Shown: positions 1 to 8,845 of the stretch, in pieces
Layout of the letters: every line of letters begins with the position of its first letter
Numbering within the stretch: position 1 is the stretch's first letter
NCBI GenBank assembly: GCA_949283785.1
Contig: CASDTR010000012.1
Coordinates: 1 to 64,000 of the forward strand
Origin: an uncultured Oscillospiraceae bacterium
GTDB lineage: Bacteria > Bacillota > Clostridia > Oscillospirales > Acutalibacteraceae
Length of the DNA stretch: 64,000 nt
Reading direction: 5' to 3'
Translations under genes and position numbers: made by a program
The notes under the pieces: model-generated
The model's database searches: none
Told to the model about the DNA's origin: nothing
Seen by the model: the letters and a program-made list of their open reading frames with translations, nothing else

Positions 1-440
1 GAGCGCACGCGGACGTTATCTCCCGTTGAGTAGCCCGTCCTTGTCTGAGTCACCGTGGGCTTTGTAAAGGAAACGTATTGTGCGCTGATATAGCCCTTTG
101 TACCGCCGCTGAGCTGTACGTTATACCAGCCGTTTTGATTTTCCCCTATGACCGTAAAGGACTGTCCCTTATTTACCGTCGTGAGAATAGTGGAGGACGT
201 GGAAGCAGAGGAGCGCACGCGGACGTTATCTCCCGTTGAGTAGCCCGTCCTTGTCTGAGTCACCGTGGGCTTTGTAAAGGAAACGTATTGTGCGCTGATA
301 TATCCCTTTGTACCGTTTGAAAGCTGTACGTTATACCAGCCGTTTTGATTTTCCCCTATGACCGTAAAAGACTGTCCCTTATTTACCGTCGTAAGAATAG
401 TGGAGGACGTGGAAGCAGAGGAGCGCACGCGGACATTGCT
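1..440 (-). repeat. 210-bp near-perfect tandem repeats coding SH3 modules
   Basis: The block starting GAGCGCACGC at position 1 recurs at 211 and, more diverged, at 421, a period of 210 bp (70 codons). The copies at 1 and 211 differ by only a few bases. They encode consecutive SH3 modules of the GH18 protein and continue past the window edge. Confidence 0.9.
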
Positions 441-1982
441 GCCCGTGGAGTAGCCTGTGCGTTCCTGGGGCGTCGGTTCGGGCTCAGGCTCTGTCTGTGT
501 ATCGAGAGTCACATATTCGCCGCTGACAAAGCCCGTCTCTCCGCTTGAAATGCGCACCTTGTACCAGCCGTTAACAGAGGCAAGCACGGTCACTTTGTCG
601 CCGCTGCCGTAATAGGCTATTATCTCTCCCCCTGTGCTCGGAGCCGTCCTTATTCTCAGTGAATCCGCCGTTACGGTGCCCGTTTTGGTCACCGCGTCGT
701 TTTCCGTAAGCCACGGGGAAAGGCCGCTGAGAATTGAGTCCGTTGCCTGATTGAGAGCCCATGAGCCCATTCCCTTCAAATTGTACTCGTGAACAAGATT
801 TATTTTATTTGATATGGAACGCTGATTTTCGAACCAGATTGTATAATTTCCCGGGGAAAGCTTTTTGCCTCCCACGGTGTATTCCTTGTCTCCCGACTTA
901 ACGGTAAACTCCGCTTTCGGTGAGCGGGAGGCGGTATCATAGGTGATTTTTGCGTTGTAATCGGTGAGCATACTGCTTATAACGCTCAGTCCTATTCCGT
1001 AGCCGTTGAAATCGCCGTTTTCGCTCCAGATTCTGCCGTAGAAAGGAACGCCCACCACTATTTTTTCCGCGGGAGCGTATTTAAGGGCGTATTCGATAGA
1101 TTTTTTTACAAAGTTATAACTTGCCACAGGTCCTGCTTCGCTGCCCTGCCAGCTCTCGTCGTAGGCCATTATCATAAGATAATCGGCGTGCTGTGCCAGC
1201 GCCTCGTAGTCGTAGGAGCCGTGCCAGCCCGTCGTCCAGCCGTTGGGGTTCGCCGCAACGGCCACGGATACCTCCTTCTCCGCCGGAATAAGACGCCTGA
1301 GCTCCGCTACAAGACGGGTATATTTATCCCGTTCCGTCTGGGTCACGTTTTCGATATCCACGTTTACGCCGTCAAGATTGTATTTCTTTACGTTTTCCGC
1401 TATCTCGGCCGCAAGGGACTCGGGATTTGCAAGAGCCAGTTTTCCGCCGTTTCTGTCCCAGTGGTTGCTGAGCATGGGTACCACCTTTATACCCATTGCG
1501 TGCATCTCGTTTACAAGCTGGGTGCTGACAGTATTTACCACAAGCTTGCCCTGGGAGTTGATGTCAAAGTAGGAGGGAGATACAGTATCGAAAGACCCTG
1601 CCTGCTTTACCTTGGCTATCTGCTGGGATACGGTCCCGCCGTAAAGATAGGTCATGCTGAATTTTTCCGAAAGCTGTGAGACGCCTGAGATCACCAGAGG
1701 GCTTTCAACGGAAAAAGCCGAGGTTACGGCCCTGTGCTCCTGGGAATCCGCAAAAACACTGAAGGGCATTGAGGCAATGAGTATTCCCGAAAAGAAAATC
1801 ACAACCGTTTTGATTTTAAGGTTCCTGTATTTTCCCGAAAGGGATTTTAAAATCCCCTCATAACCGTCATAGCCCTTTTCGCCGTGGAGGAATTCCCTGC
1901 CGAATTCCCCCGTATCGCGGCTGATTGAAATAATAAGATTGTATGTGTCGTCGCTGTTTTTTATAATTTTATAAGTGTACAT
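1..1982 (-). CDS. GH18 cell-wall/spore-cortex glycosidase with SH3 repeats (3' end outside window)
   Basis: A partial gene that runs off the left edge. It starts at ATG 1982 after GGCGGTG. About 55 charged residues come first, then a hydrophobic segment (residues ~57-78), so the product is membrane-anchored or exported. A GH18 domain follows; its catalytic DxxDxDxE motif is visible as LDGVNVDIEN near residue 202, and the chitinase-like barrel ends near WALNQATDS. Downstream lie bacterial SH3 repeats: one divergent copy, then near-identical 70-residue copies each containing NGWY. The layout resembles YaaH/SleL-type peptidoglycan N-acetylglucosaminidases of spore formers, although those usually carry LysM rather than SH3 domains. 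The specific substrate is inferred from the family. Confidence 0.85.
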   Translation of the reverse strand, partial: MYTYKIIKNSDDTYNLIISISRDTGEFGREFLHGEKGYDGYEGILKSLSGKYRNLKIKTVVIFFSGILIASMPFSVFADSQEHRAVTSAFSVESPLVISGVSQLSEKFSMTYLYGGTVSQQIAKVKQAGSFDTVSPSYFDINSQGKLVVNTVSTQLVNEMHAMGIKVVPMLSNHWDRNGGKLALANPESLAAEIAENVKKYNLDGVNVDIENVTQTERDKYTRLVAELRRLIPAEKEVSVAVAANPNGWTTGWHGSYDYEALAQHADYLMIMAYDESWQGSEAGPVASYNFVKKSIEYALKYAPAEKIVVGVPFYGRIWSENGDFNGYGIGLSVISSMLTDYNAKITYDTASRSPKAEFTVKSGDKEYTVGGKKLSPGNYTIWFENQRSISNKINLVHEYNLKGMGSWALNQATDSILSGLSPWLTENDAVTKTGTVTADSLRIRTAPSTGGEIIAYYGSGDKVTVLASVNGWYKVRISSGETGFVSGEYVTLDTQTEPEPEPTPQERTGYSTGSNVRVRSSASTSSTILTTVNKGQSFTVIGENQNGWYNVQLSNGTKGYISAQYVSFTKPTVTQTRTGYSTGDNVRVRSSASTSSTILTTVNKGQSFTVIGENQNGWYNVQLSGGTKGYISAQYVSFTKPTVTQTRTGYSTGDNVRVR

Positions 1983-2149
1983 TTTTTCACCGCCTTATGT
2001 TCTAGTTTTACCTGCGGAGAAAAAATTAGACTTAAAAGAAAATTAATTTTAAAGGAAAAATCTGCAAAAAACGCTTTTTTAAAAATTAAAGGTTAGGTCA
2101 GCGGCTGCATCGTGCAGAGGGAGCCGTGGGTAAGTGCTGGATTTCGCCT

Positions 2150-2330
2150 CGCGGGCACCTGTATTTACTGTTTGCCGTATCTCAGTGCGCGACTTGCTTG
2201 CAGGCTCAGCTTACTGCGCGAATTGGATGCAAACTCAGTTTGCTGCGCGACTTAAAGCGGACGTGTCCGCAGCGTCATGCTGTCAGGCATAGCCTGCTGC
2301 GCGGATTGCAAGAGAGGGTTTCTGCTGCAG
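2150..2330. repeat. Array of short hairpins separated by TGCGCG(A/G)
   Basis: The gap between the GH18 gene and the polyamine operon holds four TGCGCG(A/G) blocks. Between them sit small inverted repeats: GCAAAC-TCA-GTTTGC (with one overlap), GCGGAC-GT-GTCCGC and CAGGC-ATA-GCCTG. The first two units are each 29 bp. Reading frames here are low-complexity shadows without homology that I recognise. It looks like a degenerate dispersed-repeat or structured-RNA region of unknown function. Confidence 0.5.
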
Positions 2331-2354
2331 TATTTCAGGTTTTGCGGCAAATTT

Positions 2355-2384
2355 AAACGGATATGCCCGAAAGCATATCCGTTT
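2355..2384 (-). terminator. Terminator of polyamine operon
   Basis: A 12-bp perfect stem (AAACGGATATGC / GCATATCCGTTT) with a 6-nt loop, just after the last gene of the minus-strand operon. The T tract on the minus side is short; the plus side has more T, so it may work in both directions. Confidence 0.7.
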
Positions 2385-2412
2385 TGATATTTTTGCATTT
2401 ATGAAGTTTTAT

Positions 2413-3540
2413 TCACGAAAGCCTGCTTTCAAAATCCTCGTAGCCGAAGGTTTTGACCGTCACCGTCTCGCCGCTTTCCTTCCTGTAAAGAATCGACGGC
2501 AGGGGCATACCGTTAAAGGTGTTTGTCTTTACCATTGTGTAAAGAGCCATATCCTCAAAAATAACTCTGCTGCCCTCTGTTAAAGGCTCGTTAAAGGAAT
2601 AATCCCCTATGACGTCCCCTGCAAGACAGGTTGGACCTCCTAAACGGTAGGTAAACTCCTTTTCATCGGGTTCGCCGCTATTCATTACCGGCGGTCTGTA
2701 GGGCATTTCGATAACATCGGGCATATGGCAGGCTGCGGAGGTGTCGAGAATTGCAATATCCATGCCGTTATTCATGGTTTCGAGAACCGTGGAAACAAGA
2801 TACCCCGCATTGAGCACAACGGCCTCACCAGGCTCAATGTAAACCTCAACGCCGTATTTCTCACGAAAATGCTTTACAACCGAAATCAGCTTTTCCCTGT
2901 CGTAATCCTTTCGTGTGATGTGATGTCCTCCGCCGAAGTTGAGCCACTTCATGCCATGAAGATATTTGCCGAATTTTCCCTCAAAAGCCTTTGCGGTCAC
3001 TTCCAAATCGTCGGAGTTCTGCTCGCACAGGGTGTGGAAGTGAAGTCCGTCAAGAAGAGGCAGAATGTCCTCGTCAAAATTCGCGAGAGTGGTTCCCAGA
3101 CGTGAACCGGGAGAGCAGGGGTCATAAATGGCGTGTCCCTCCTGAGTGGAGCACTCGGGGTTGACCCTCAAGCCCACGGATTTTCCCGCTTTCCTCGCCC
3201 TTTCGGCATACTTTCTGACCTGCCTCGGAGAGTTAAAAACTATATCGTCGGCATACTTTAAAATCTCCTCAAACTCATCCTCACGGTAGGCGGGAGAAAA
3301 AACATGGGTCTCTCCCCCGAATTTTTCTTTGCCCAGCCTCGCCTCATAAAGTCCGCTGGCGGTGGTGCCCGCAAGGTACTTTGAAATGAGCGGATAGGCG
3401 TAAAACATAGAAAAGGCTTTCTGCGCAAGGAGGATTCTGCATCCCGCTGCGTCGGAAACAGCCCTGAGTATTTCGAGATTTTCTTTCAGGCTCTTTTCGT
3501 CCACTATGAAGCAGGGGGTTTTTACGTTGGAAAAGTCCAT
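2413..3540 (-). CDS. nspC: Carboxynorspermidine/carboxyspermidine decarboxylase
   Basis: A PLP-dependent fold-III decarboxylase of 375 residues that converts carboxyspermidine to spermidine (or carboxynorspermidine to norspermidine). The N-terminal KTPCFIVDE and LLAQKAFS (PLP lysine near residue 41) are typical, as are the glycine-rich LNFGGGHH and the CEQN segment. The ATG at 3540 overlaps the region just after the TGA of the dehydrogenase gene (TGATATG), so I prefer it to the upstream extension to 3624, which would overlap that gene. It is the last gene of the operon. Its substrate chain length cannot be read from sequence. Confidence 0.92.
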   Translation of the reverse strand: MDFSNVKTPCFIVDEKSLKENLEILRAVSDAAGCRILLAQKAFSMFYAYPLISKYLAGTTASGLYEARLGKEKFGGETHVFSPAYREDEFEEILKYADDIVFNSPRQVRKYAERARKAGKSVGLRVNPECSTQEGHAIYDPCSPGSRLGTTLANFDEDILPLLDGLHFHTLCEQNSDDLEVTAKAFEGKFGKYLHGMKWLNFGGGHHITRKDYDREKLISVVKHFREKYGVEVYIEPGEAVVLNAGYLVSTVLETMNNGMDIAILDTSAACHMPDVIEMPYRPPVMNSGEPDEKEFTYRLGGPTCLAGDVIGDYSFNEPLTEGSRVIFEDMALYTMVKTNTFNGMPLPSILYRKESGETVTVKTFGYEDFESRLS

Positions 3541-3541
3541 A

Positions 3542-4744
3542 TCAGTCCACCAAAACGGGGTTATGGGACTCTTTCCAGGGAAGTCCCCACTTGTTGAGAG
3601 CGTCCATAAAGGGATCGGGGTCAAACTCCTCGATGTTGTGAACGCCCGGTTTATTCCACTTGCCCGTCATCAGCATCATGGCGCCTATCATTGCGGGAAC
3701 GCCCGTTGTATAGGCGACTGCCTGTGAGCCTACCTCCTTGTAGCACTCCTCGTGGTCGCAGATATTGTAAAGATAGTAGGTCTTGTCCTTGCCGTCCTTT
3801 TTGCCGATGAAAATACAGCCGATATTGGTCTTTCCCTTTGTGCGGGGGCCGAGGGACGCGGGGTCTGGCAGCACGGCTTTAAGGAACTGGAGGGGAACAA
3901 TCTCCTTGCCCTCATACATAATGGGCTCAATGGAGGTCATGCCCACGTTTTCAAGGCATTTGAGGTGGGTGAGATAGCTCTGACCGAAGGTCATAAAGAA
4001 GCGGATTCTCTTGATACCGGGGATATTCAGGGCAAGGCTCTCCAGCTCCTCATGGTGGAGAAGGTACATATCCTTCATGCCCACTCCCTCGAAATTGTAC
4101 TCCCTCTTTATCTCCATGGGCTCTGTCTCCACCCAGTGGCCGTCCTCCCAGTAGGAGCCCTTTGCGGAAACCTCGCGGATATTGATTTCGGGATTGAAGT
4201 TTGTGGCGAAGGGATAGCCGTGATCGCCGCCGTTGCAGTCGAGGATGTCTATATAGTTTATTTCGTCAAACTCATGCTTGAGGGCGTAGGCTGAAAATAC
4301 ACCTGTTACTCCCGGGTCAAAGCCGCTGCCTAAAAGAGCGGTGATGCCCGCTTTCTCAAAGCGCTCTCTGTATGCCCACTGCCAGCAGTACTCAAACTTT
4401 GCCGTATCCTCGGGCTCATAGTTTGCAGTATCCACATAATTTGTCTTTGTGGCAAGGCAGGCGTCCATTATTGTAAGGTCCTGATAGGGCAGGGCAAGAT
4501 TCAGCACTACGTCGGGCTTTACCTCTTCAATGAGGGCGATGAGCTCGTCCACGTTGTCGGCGTCAACCTTGGCGGTTGTGATCTTTGTCTTTGTGGTGCC
4601 CTCCAGCTTCTCTTTGAGAGCGTCGCACTTTGACTTTGTACGGCTTGCAATGCAGATTTCCTCAAAAACTTCGCTGTTCTGGCAGCATTTATGGATTGCA
4701 ACGGAGGCAACGCCGCCGCATCCTATTATAAGAGCTTTTCCCAT
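3542..4744 (-). CDS. Carboxyspermidine dehydrogenase (saccharopine-dehydrogenase family)
   Basis: A 400-residue Lys1/saccharopine reductase-like enzyme with an N-terminal Rossmann motif GCGGVAS (residues 9-15). By family, it reductively condenses aspartate semialdehyde with a diamine (putrescine, or diaminopropane in Vibrio) to a carboxy-polyamine, using NAD(P)H. The next gene encodes the matching decarboxylase, and the two reading frames nearly abut, so they are probably translationally coupled. The agmatinase gene lies 24 bp upstream. Putrescine is the likely diamine because this operon makes it. Confidence 0.92.
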   Translation of the reverse strand: MGKALIIGCGGVASVAIHKCCQNSEVFEEICIASRTKSKCDALKEKLEGTTKTKITTAKVDADNVDELIALIEEVKPDVVLNLALPYQDLTIMDACLATKTNYVDTANYEPEDTAKFEYCWQWAYRERFEKAGITALLGSGFDPGVTGVFSAYALKHEFDEINYIDILDCNGGDHGYPFATNFNPEINIREVSAKGSYWEDGHWVETEPMEIKREYNFEGVGMKDMYLLHHEELESLALNIPGIKRIRFFMTFGQSYLTHLKCLENVGMTSIEPIMYEGKEIVPLQFLKAVLPDPASLGPRTKGKTNIGCIFIGKKDGKDKTYYLYNICDHEECYKEVGSQAVAYTTGVPAMIGAMMLMTGKWNKPGVHNIEEFDPDPFMDALNKWGLPWKESHNPVLVD

Positions 4745-4768
4745 TTTAATCTCCTCTTTTCTTTCACT

Positions 4769-5623
4769 TTATTTCTGAAATGCAAGAAGCATCTCTCTTA
4801 CTGTTTTACAGGCCGCAGCGGTGGAAATTCCGCTGTGGTCATAGTGGGGACTAAGTTCGTTTACGTCGCAGGCGACAACATTTGCCTTTTCGCAGACAAG
4901 AACGGCGCTTTTTCTCATTTCCTCAAAGCTTACTCCGCCGGGCTCGGGAGTTCCCGTTCCGGGGAATACGGAGGGGTCGAGGACGTCAAGGTCCACGGTA
5001 AAGTAAACGGGTCTGTCCCCTATCTCTTCAAGGGCTTCATTAAGGGTATCGAAATTAAAACGGCAGGTTTTGACGTGTTCCTTTCCCCAGGAAAACTCTT
5101 CCCTGTCACCTGAGCGAATGCCGAACTGGAAAATGCGTCCGTCACCTATTATCTCCCAGCAGCGCCTTAAAACGCAGGCGTGGGAAAGCTTATTGCCCAG
5201 ATAATCGTCTCTTAAATCGGCATGGGCGTCAAAGTGGACGATGGAGATATCGGGATATTCCTTTGCCGCCGCCCTGAATGCTCCGAGAGTGACAAGATGC
5301 TCTCTCCCCAGCATAAAGGGTCTTTTGCCCGCTGCGAGAATATCCGCCGCCCTTTCCTCAATCTGATTCAAAGCGTCCTCGGTGCATCCGAAGGGAAGCT
5401 CAATATCGCCGCTGTCCATGACTTTGCCGTCAAATAAATCCTTATCCTGATAGGGACTGTAGCTCTCTATACCGAAGGACTCATGGCGGATTGTGCTGCA
5501 CCCGAACCTTGTGCCGGGTCGGTAAGAGGTGGTTGAGTCAAAGGGAGCGCCGAAAAGGACGGTCTCAGCCTCTTCAAAACTACTCTCGCAGCCCATAAAC
5601 ACCTCAATATTTCTCTTCAACAT
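4769..5623 (-). CDS. speB: Agmatinase (ureohydrolase family)
   Basis: A 284-residue arginase-family enzyme that hydrolyses agmatine to putrescine and urea. Binuclear Mn ligands are visible in FDAHADLRDD (around residues 131-140) and VDLDVLDPS. The usual GGDH(S) motif reads GREHL, a common agmatinase variant. Its start lies inside the end of speE (20-nt overlap), so expression is operonic. It connects the arginine decarboxylase product to the spermidine-forming enzymes. Confidence 0.92.
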   Translation of the reverse strand: MLKRNIEVFMGCESSFEEAETVLFGAPFDSTTSYRPGTRFGCSTIRHESFGIESYSPYQDKDLFDGKVMDSGDIELPFGCTEDALNQIEERAADILAAGKRPFMLGREHLVTLGAFRAAAKEYPDISIVHFDAHADLRDDYLGNKLSHACVLRRCWEIIGDGRIFQFGIRSGDREEFSWGKEHVKTCRFNFDTLNEALEEIGDRPVYFTVDLDVLDPSVFPGTGTPEPGGVSFEEMRKSAVLVCEKANVVACDVNELSPHYDHSGISTAAACKTVREMLLAFQK

Positions 5624-6464
5624 CTTTTAAAAGCTCCTCTACATAGGCGGGTAAATAAAATGCGCCCTTGTGTAATGTAGTCGTATAATAGCGGCAGGAA
5701 AGGCCTCTTAAATTCCAGCGGGCCTCCTGCAAATCCTTTAAGGGATGATATTTTTTAGAGGCAAATCCGAAAAGCCAGTGTCCCGAGGGATAGGTGGGAA
5801 TGTGTGCCTGATAGACACGGCTTATGGGGAAGGACTCTACAATTCTCTTATGGGCTCTTTGGCATGCAACAGCGTCCTCGTCGTAGAAGGGGCTCTCGTG
5901 CTGGTTTACCATTATTCCGTCCTCGCGGAGGGCTTTAAAGCAGTTGCCGTAAAACTCCCTTGTGAAAAGTCCCTCGCCGGGGCCGAAGGGGTCAGTTGAA
6001 TCGACGATTATGAGGTCGTATTTATCCTCTTTTGTGCGGACAAATTTAAGTCCGTCCTCATAGTGAACCGAAACTCTCGGGTCGTCAAAACAGCAGGCGG
6101 TCTGAGGCAGGTATTTTTTGCACACCTCCACCACCAGCTCGTCTATCTCCACAAGGTCTATGTGCTCTATTTCGGGGTATCTTGCAAGCTCTCTGAGAAC
6201 TCCCCCGTCCCCCGCGCCTATTACAAGGACGTCGCGGACCTTGGGATGCACCGCCATGGGCACATGGGTTATCATCTCGTGATAGATGAACTCGTCCTTT
6301 TCGGTGAGCATCATGTAGCCGTCAAGGGTGAGAAAGCGTCCGAATTCGGGAGAGTCAAATACGTCTATGCGCTGAAATTCGCTCTTGCCGCTGTAAAGCT
6401 GCCTGTCCACTCTTATGGAAAGCTTTACGTTGGGGGTCTGCGCCTCGGAAAACCAAAAATCCAT
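5604..6464 (-). CDS. speE: Spermidine synthase
   Basis: A 286-residue aminopropyltransferase that transfers aminopropyl from decarboxylated SAM to putrescine. The SAM-binding GAGDGG (residues 83-88) and the catalytic region VDSTDPFGPGEG are intact. The N-terminal beta domain (LYSGKSEFQRIDVF, FLTLDGYMMLTEKDE) is typical, so the length is complete. The next gene overlaps its 3' end and the arginine decarboxylase gene lies 5 bp upstream. Together with SpeD it forms the classical spermidine route. Confidence 0.95.
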   Translation of the reverse strand: MDFWFSEAQTPNVKLSIRVDRQLYSGKSEFQRIDVFDSPEFGRFLTLDGYMMLTEKDEFIYHEMITHVPMAVHPKVRDVLVIGAGDGGVLRELARYPEIEHIDLVEIDELVVEVCKKYLPQTACCFDDPRVSVHYEDGLKFVRTKEDKYDLIIVDSTDPFGPGEGLFTREFYGNCFKALREDGIMVNQHESPFYDEDAVACQRAHKRIVESFPISRVYQAHIPTYPSGHWLFGFASKKYHPLKDLQEARWNLRGLSCRYYTTTLHKGAFYLPAYVEELLKDVEEKY

Positions 6465-6469
6465 ACTCC

Positions 6470-7924
6470 TTAAACTCCTTTCAAAACATTCAGTCTCTCA
6501 ATCGCCGCGTCTTCGGGTCCCGTCATGGAACAGCCCTTTTCCTTGGCGTAGGAAATATAGTCGAGAATACGTCTCGTTATCCTCTCCCCGGGAGCTAAAA
6601 TGGGGATTCCCGGAGGATAGCACATTACAAATTCGCTGCATATCCTGCCCTCGGTCTCGTCAATGGGAAGGGATTCCTTATCGGCGTAAAAGGCCACCTG
6701 GGGGGAAACGGCCAGCTCGGGCTCGATGTATTCCTGAGTCATAAGCCCCGCCTTGCTCTTGCCGAAGCGTCGTCTGACCTCGGCCAATGCGCTCACAAGG
6801 CGCTCTATATCACGGAGCCTGTCCCCGATTGAAACATAGGCAAGGATATTACCTAAATCGCCGAACTCTATCTGTATATCATATTCGTCTCTCAGAAGGT
6901 CGTATACCTCGATGCCCGCAAGGCCGATATCGAGAGTATGGACCGAAAGCTTTGTGGTATCAAAATCAAAAATGCTGTCGCCGTTTATGAGCTCCTTCGA
7001 GTAGGCGTAGTAGCCGCCTATATCATTGATTTCGGAGCGGGCGTACTCAGCAAGGCTCACCACTCCGCCGAAGGCTTCTTTTCCTCTCAGGGCAAGGTTT
7101 CTCCTTGAAATATCAAGGCTCGAAAGGAGCAGATATGAGCCGCTGGTGGTCTGGGTAAGGTTTATTATCTGCCTTATATGTCCCTCGCTCATAGCGGGGC
7201 CTGCAAGAAGGAGAGAGCTCTGAGTGAGGCTTCCCCCAGACTTATGCATGGATACCGCCGCCATATCGGCCCCCGCCGCCATGGCGGAGACGGGAAGGTT
7301 CTCGCCGAAATAAAAATGGGTTCCGTGAGCTTCGTCTGCAAGGCAGAGCATACCGTGCTCATGGGCGATTTTTACTATTGAGCGAAGGTCTGAGCAGATT
7401 CCGTAATAGGTGGGGTTATTTACTAAAATGGCCTTGGCGCCGGGATTTTCCCTGATGGCCTTTTTCACCGCCGAAACGCTCATGCCCAGAGGTATGCCCA
7501 GCTTCTCGTCGCACTCCGGATTTACATAGACGGGCACCGCTCCGCACAAAACAATAGCCCCCATAACGCTGCGGTGAACATTGCGGGGGAGAATTATTTT
7601 TTCTCCGCTTTTGACTACGGAAAGGACCATACTCTGTACGGCCGAGGTTGTCCCGCCAACCATCAGAAAAGCATGAGCCGCTCCGAAAGCTTCAGCGGCA
7701 AGAATTTCGGCGTCACGAATTACCGATATAGGATGGCAGAGATTATCAAGGGGCTTCATGGAGTTCACGTCCATATTGACGCATTTCTCCCCTAAAAGCG
7801 CCGCAAGCTCCGGGTTTCCCCTGCCCCTTTTGTGGCCGGGTACGTCGAAGGGCACCACCCTCATCTTTTTGAATTTTTCAAGGGCCTCATAAATAGGCGC
7901 GTTCTGCTGGGAAAGCTCCCCCAT
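6470..7924 (-). CDS. speA: Arginine decarboxylase (Orn/Lys/Arg fold-I type)
   Basis: A 484-residue aspartate-aminotransferase-fold decarboxylase. The PLP lysine lies in SMHKSGGSLTQ (K228) and the cofactor aspartate in LADEAHGTH. The C-terminal Orn/Lys/Arg decarboxylase domain contains the YPPGIPILAPGE signature. Arginine is the likely substrate because agmatinase is encoded in the same operon; lysine or ornithine cannot be excluded by sequence alone. It starts 1 bp after speD and is one member of a tightly packed six-gene unit. Confidence 0.9.
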   Translation of the reverse strand: MGELSQQNAPIYEALEKFKKMRVVPFDVPGHKRGRGNPELAALLGEKCVNMDVNSMKPLDNLCHPISVIRDAEILAAEAFGAAHAFLMVGGTTSAVQSMVLSVVKSGEKIILPRNVHRSVMGAIVLCGAVPVYVNPECDEKLGIPLGMSVSAVKKAIRENPGAKAILVNNPTYYGICSDLRSIVKIAHEHGMLCLADEAHGTHFYFGENLPVSAMAAGADMAAVSMHKSGGSLTQSSLLLAGPAMSEGHIRQIINLTQTTSGSYLLLSSLDISRRNLALRGKEAFGGVVSLAEYARSEINDIGGYYAYSKELINGDSIFDFDTTKLSVHTLDIGLAGIEVYDLLRDEYDIQIEFGDLGNILAYVSIGDRLRDIERLVSALAEVRRRFGKSKAGLMTQEYIEPELAVSPQVAFYADKESLPIDETEGRICSEFVMCYPPGIPILAPGERITRRILDYISYAKEKGCSMTGPEDAAIERLNVLKGV

Positions 7925-7925
7925 T

Positions 7926-8702
7926 TTACGGCCTCCTTCCGTAAACGTTGCAGCCGCTGAAAATCTCTATCATCTCGCGGCGCAGGTTATTCATTATTTC
8001 AAGGCGTTTTTTGGGCGGAAGCTCGTAAACGTCGGTTTTGAAAAGATAATTCTGCAAATCTATTTCCTTTACCATCATCTTCGTGTGGAAAAGGTTGGCC
8101 TCATATACGTTTATATCCACGGCGTCGTATTTTGCAAGTATCTCGGGGTCGATATAATCCTGAATGGAAGTGACGGGATGATCGAGGAAAAGCTTTTGGC
8201 CGTCCATATCCCTTGTAAAGCCCCTTACCCTGTAATCCATGGTTATTATATCCGAATCGAAGGAGCCTATGAGATAATCAAGAGTCGAAAGAGGGGTTAT
8301 TTCGCCGCAGGTGGCAACGTCTATATCCACCCTGAAGGTAGCAAGGCAGTTTTCTGGATGATACTCGGGATATGTGTGTACCGTCACATGGCTTTTATCA
8401 AGATGGGCAAGCTGAGTATCCCCCACGGGCACCATTGACTCCTCGGCTATAAGGATTGTAACGGACGCTCCCTGAGGGTCGTAATCCTGACGTGCGATGT
8501 TTAAAACCTGAGCCCCTATCATATCGGTGAGGTTAGTAAGGATATTGGTGAGCCTTTCGGAGTTATACTGCTCATCGATATAGGCTATATAGTCCTTCTG
8601 CTCGCGGGCGGTTTTCGCATAGCACACGTCGTAAATATTAAAGCTCAGCGCCTTTGTAAGGTTATTGAATCCGTAAAGTTTAAGTTTCTCATTCTCTGCC
8701 AT
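7926..8702 (-). CDS. speD: S-adenosylmethionine decarboxylase, proenzyme
   Basis: A 258-residue AdoMetDC of the long E. coli-like class. The self-cleavage site that makes the pyruvoyl group is visible in [12 protein letters not shown] (Ser near residue 104). The product, decarboxylated SAM, donates the aminopropyl group in SpeE. I chose ATG 8702 (MAENEKLK), preceded by GGGAGCTGGGG. A longer frame to 8816 would run back through the intrinsic terminator, so it is unlikely. It is the first gene of the operon and the one directly behind the structured leader. Confidence 0.93.
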   Translation of the reverse strand: MAENEKLKLYGFNNLTKALSFNIYDVCYAKTAREQKDYIAYIDEQYNSERLTNILTNLTDMIGAQVLNIARQDYDPQGASVTILIAEESMVPVGDTQLAHLDKSHVTVHTYPEYHPENCLATFRVDIDVATCGEITPLSTLDYLIGSFDSDIITMDYRVRGFTRDMDGQKLFLDHPVTSIQDYIDPEILAKYDAVDINVYEANLFHTKMMVKEIDLQNYLFKTDVYELPPKKRLEIMNNLRREMIEIFSGCNVYGRRP

Positions 8703-8731
8703 TTTCCCCAGCTCCCGAATTATTTTATAAC

Positions 8732-8776
8732 AAAAAAACGCAAGATATATGCTTTTCGGCATACATTCCTGCGTTT
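8732..8776 (-). terminator. Intrinsic terminator/attenuator in front of speD
   Basis: Read on the minus strand, a stem of about 17 bp with a single bulged A pairs AAACGCA...TATGC with GCATA...TGCGTTT and is followed by seven T. It ends only about 30 bp before the speD start codon. It therefore either terminates a separate RNA or attenuates the polyamine operon. Confidence 0.85.
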
Positions 8777-8845
8777 GTCCCTGCTGCGAAACCGCCCCGA
8801 ATCGACACTTCGACACTGCGGCTGTTTTTTAAGCGGAGTTACAGA

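Noticed and set aside
1-440. CRISPR-like array
   Set aside because: The units are long coding repeats with no unique spacers; they encode SH3 domains.
2126-2356. A 76-codon plus-strand reading frame in the hairpin region
   Set aside because: It only follows the repeats and has no ribosome site or family; treated as a repeat region.
8703-8816. N-terminal extension of speD to 8816
   Set aside because: It would translate the terminator stem; the ATG at 8702 has a good ribosome site and matches the family length.
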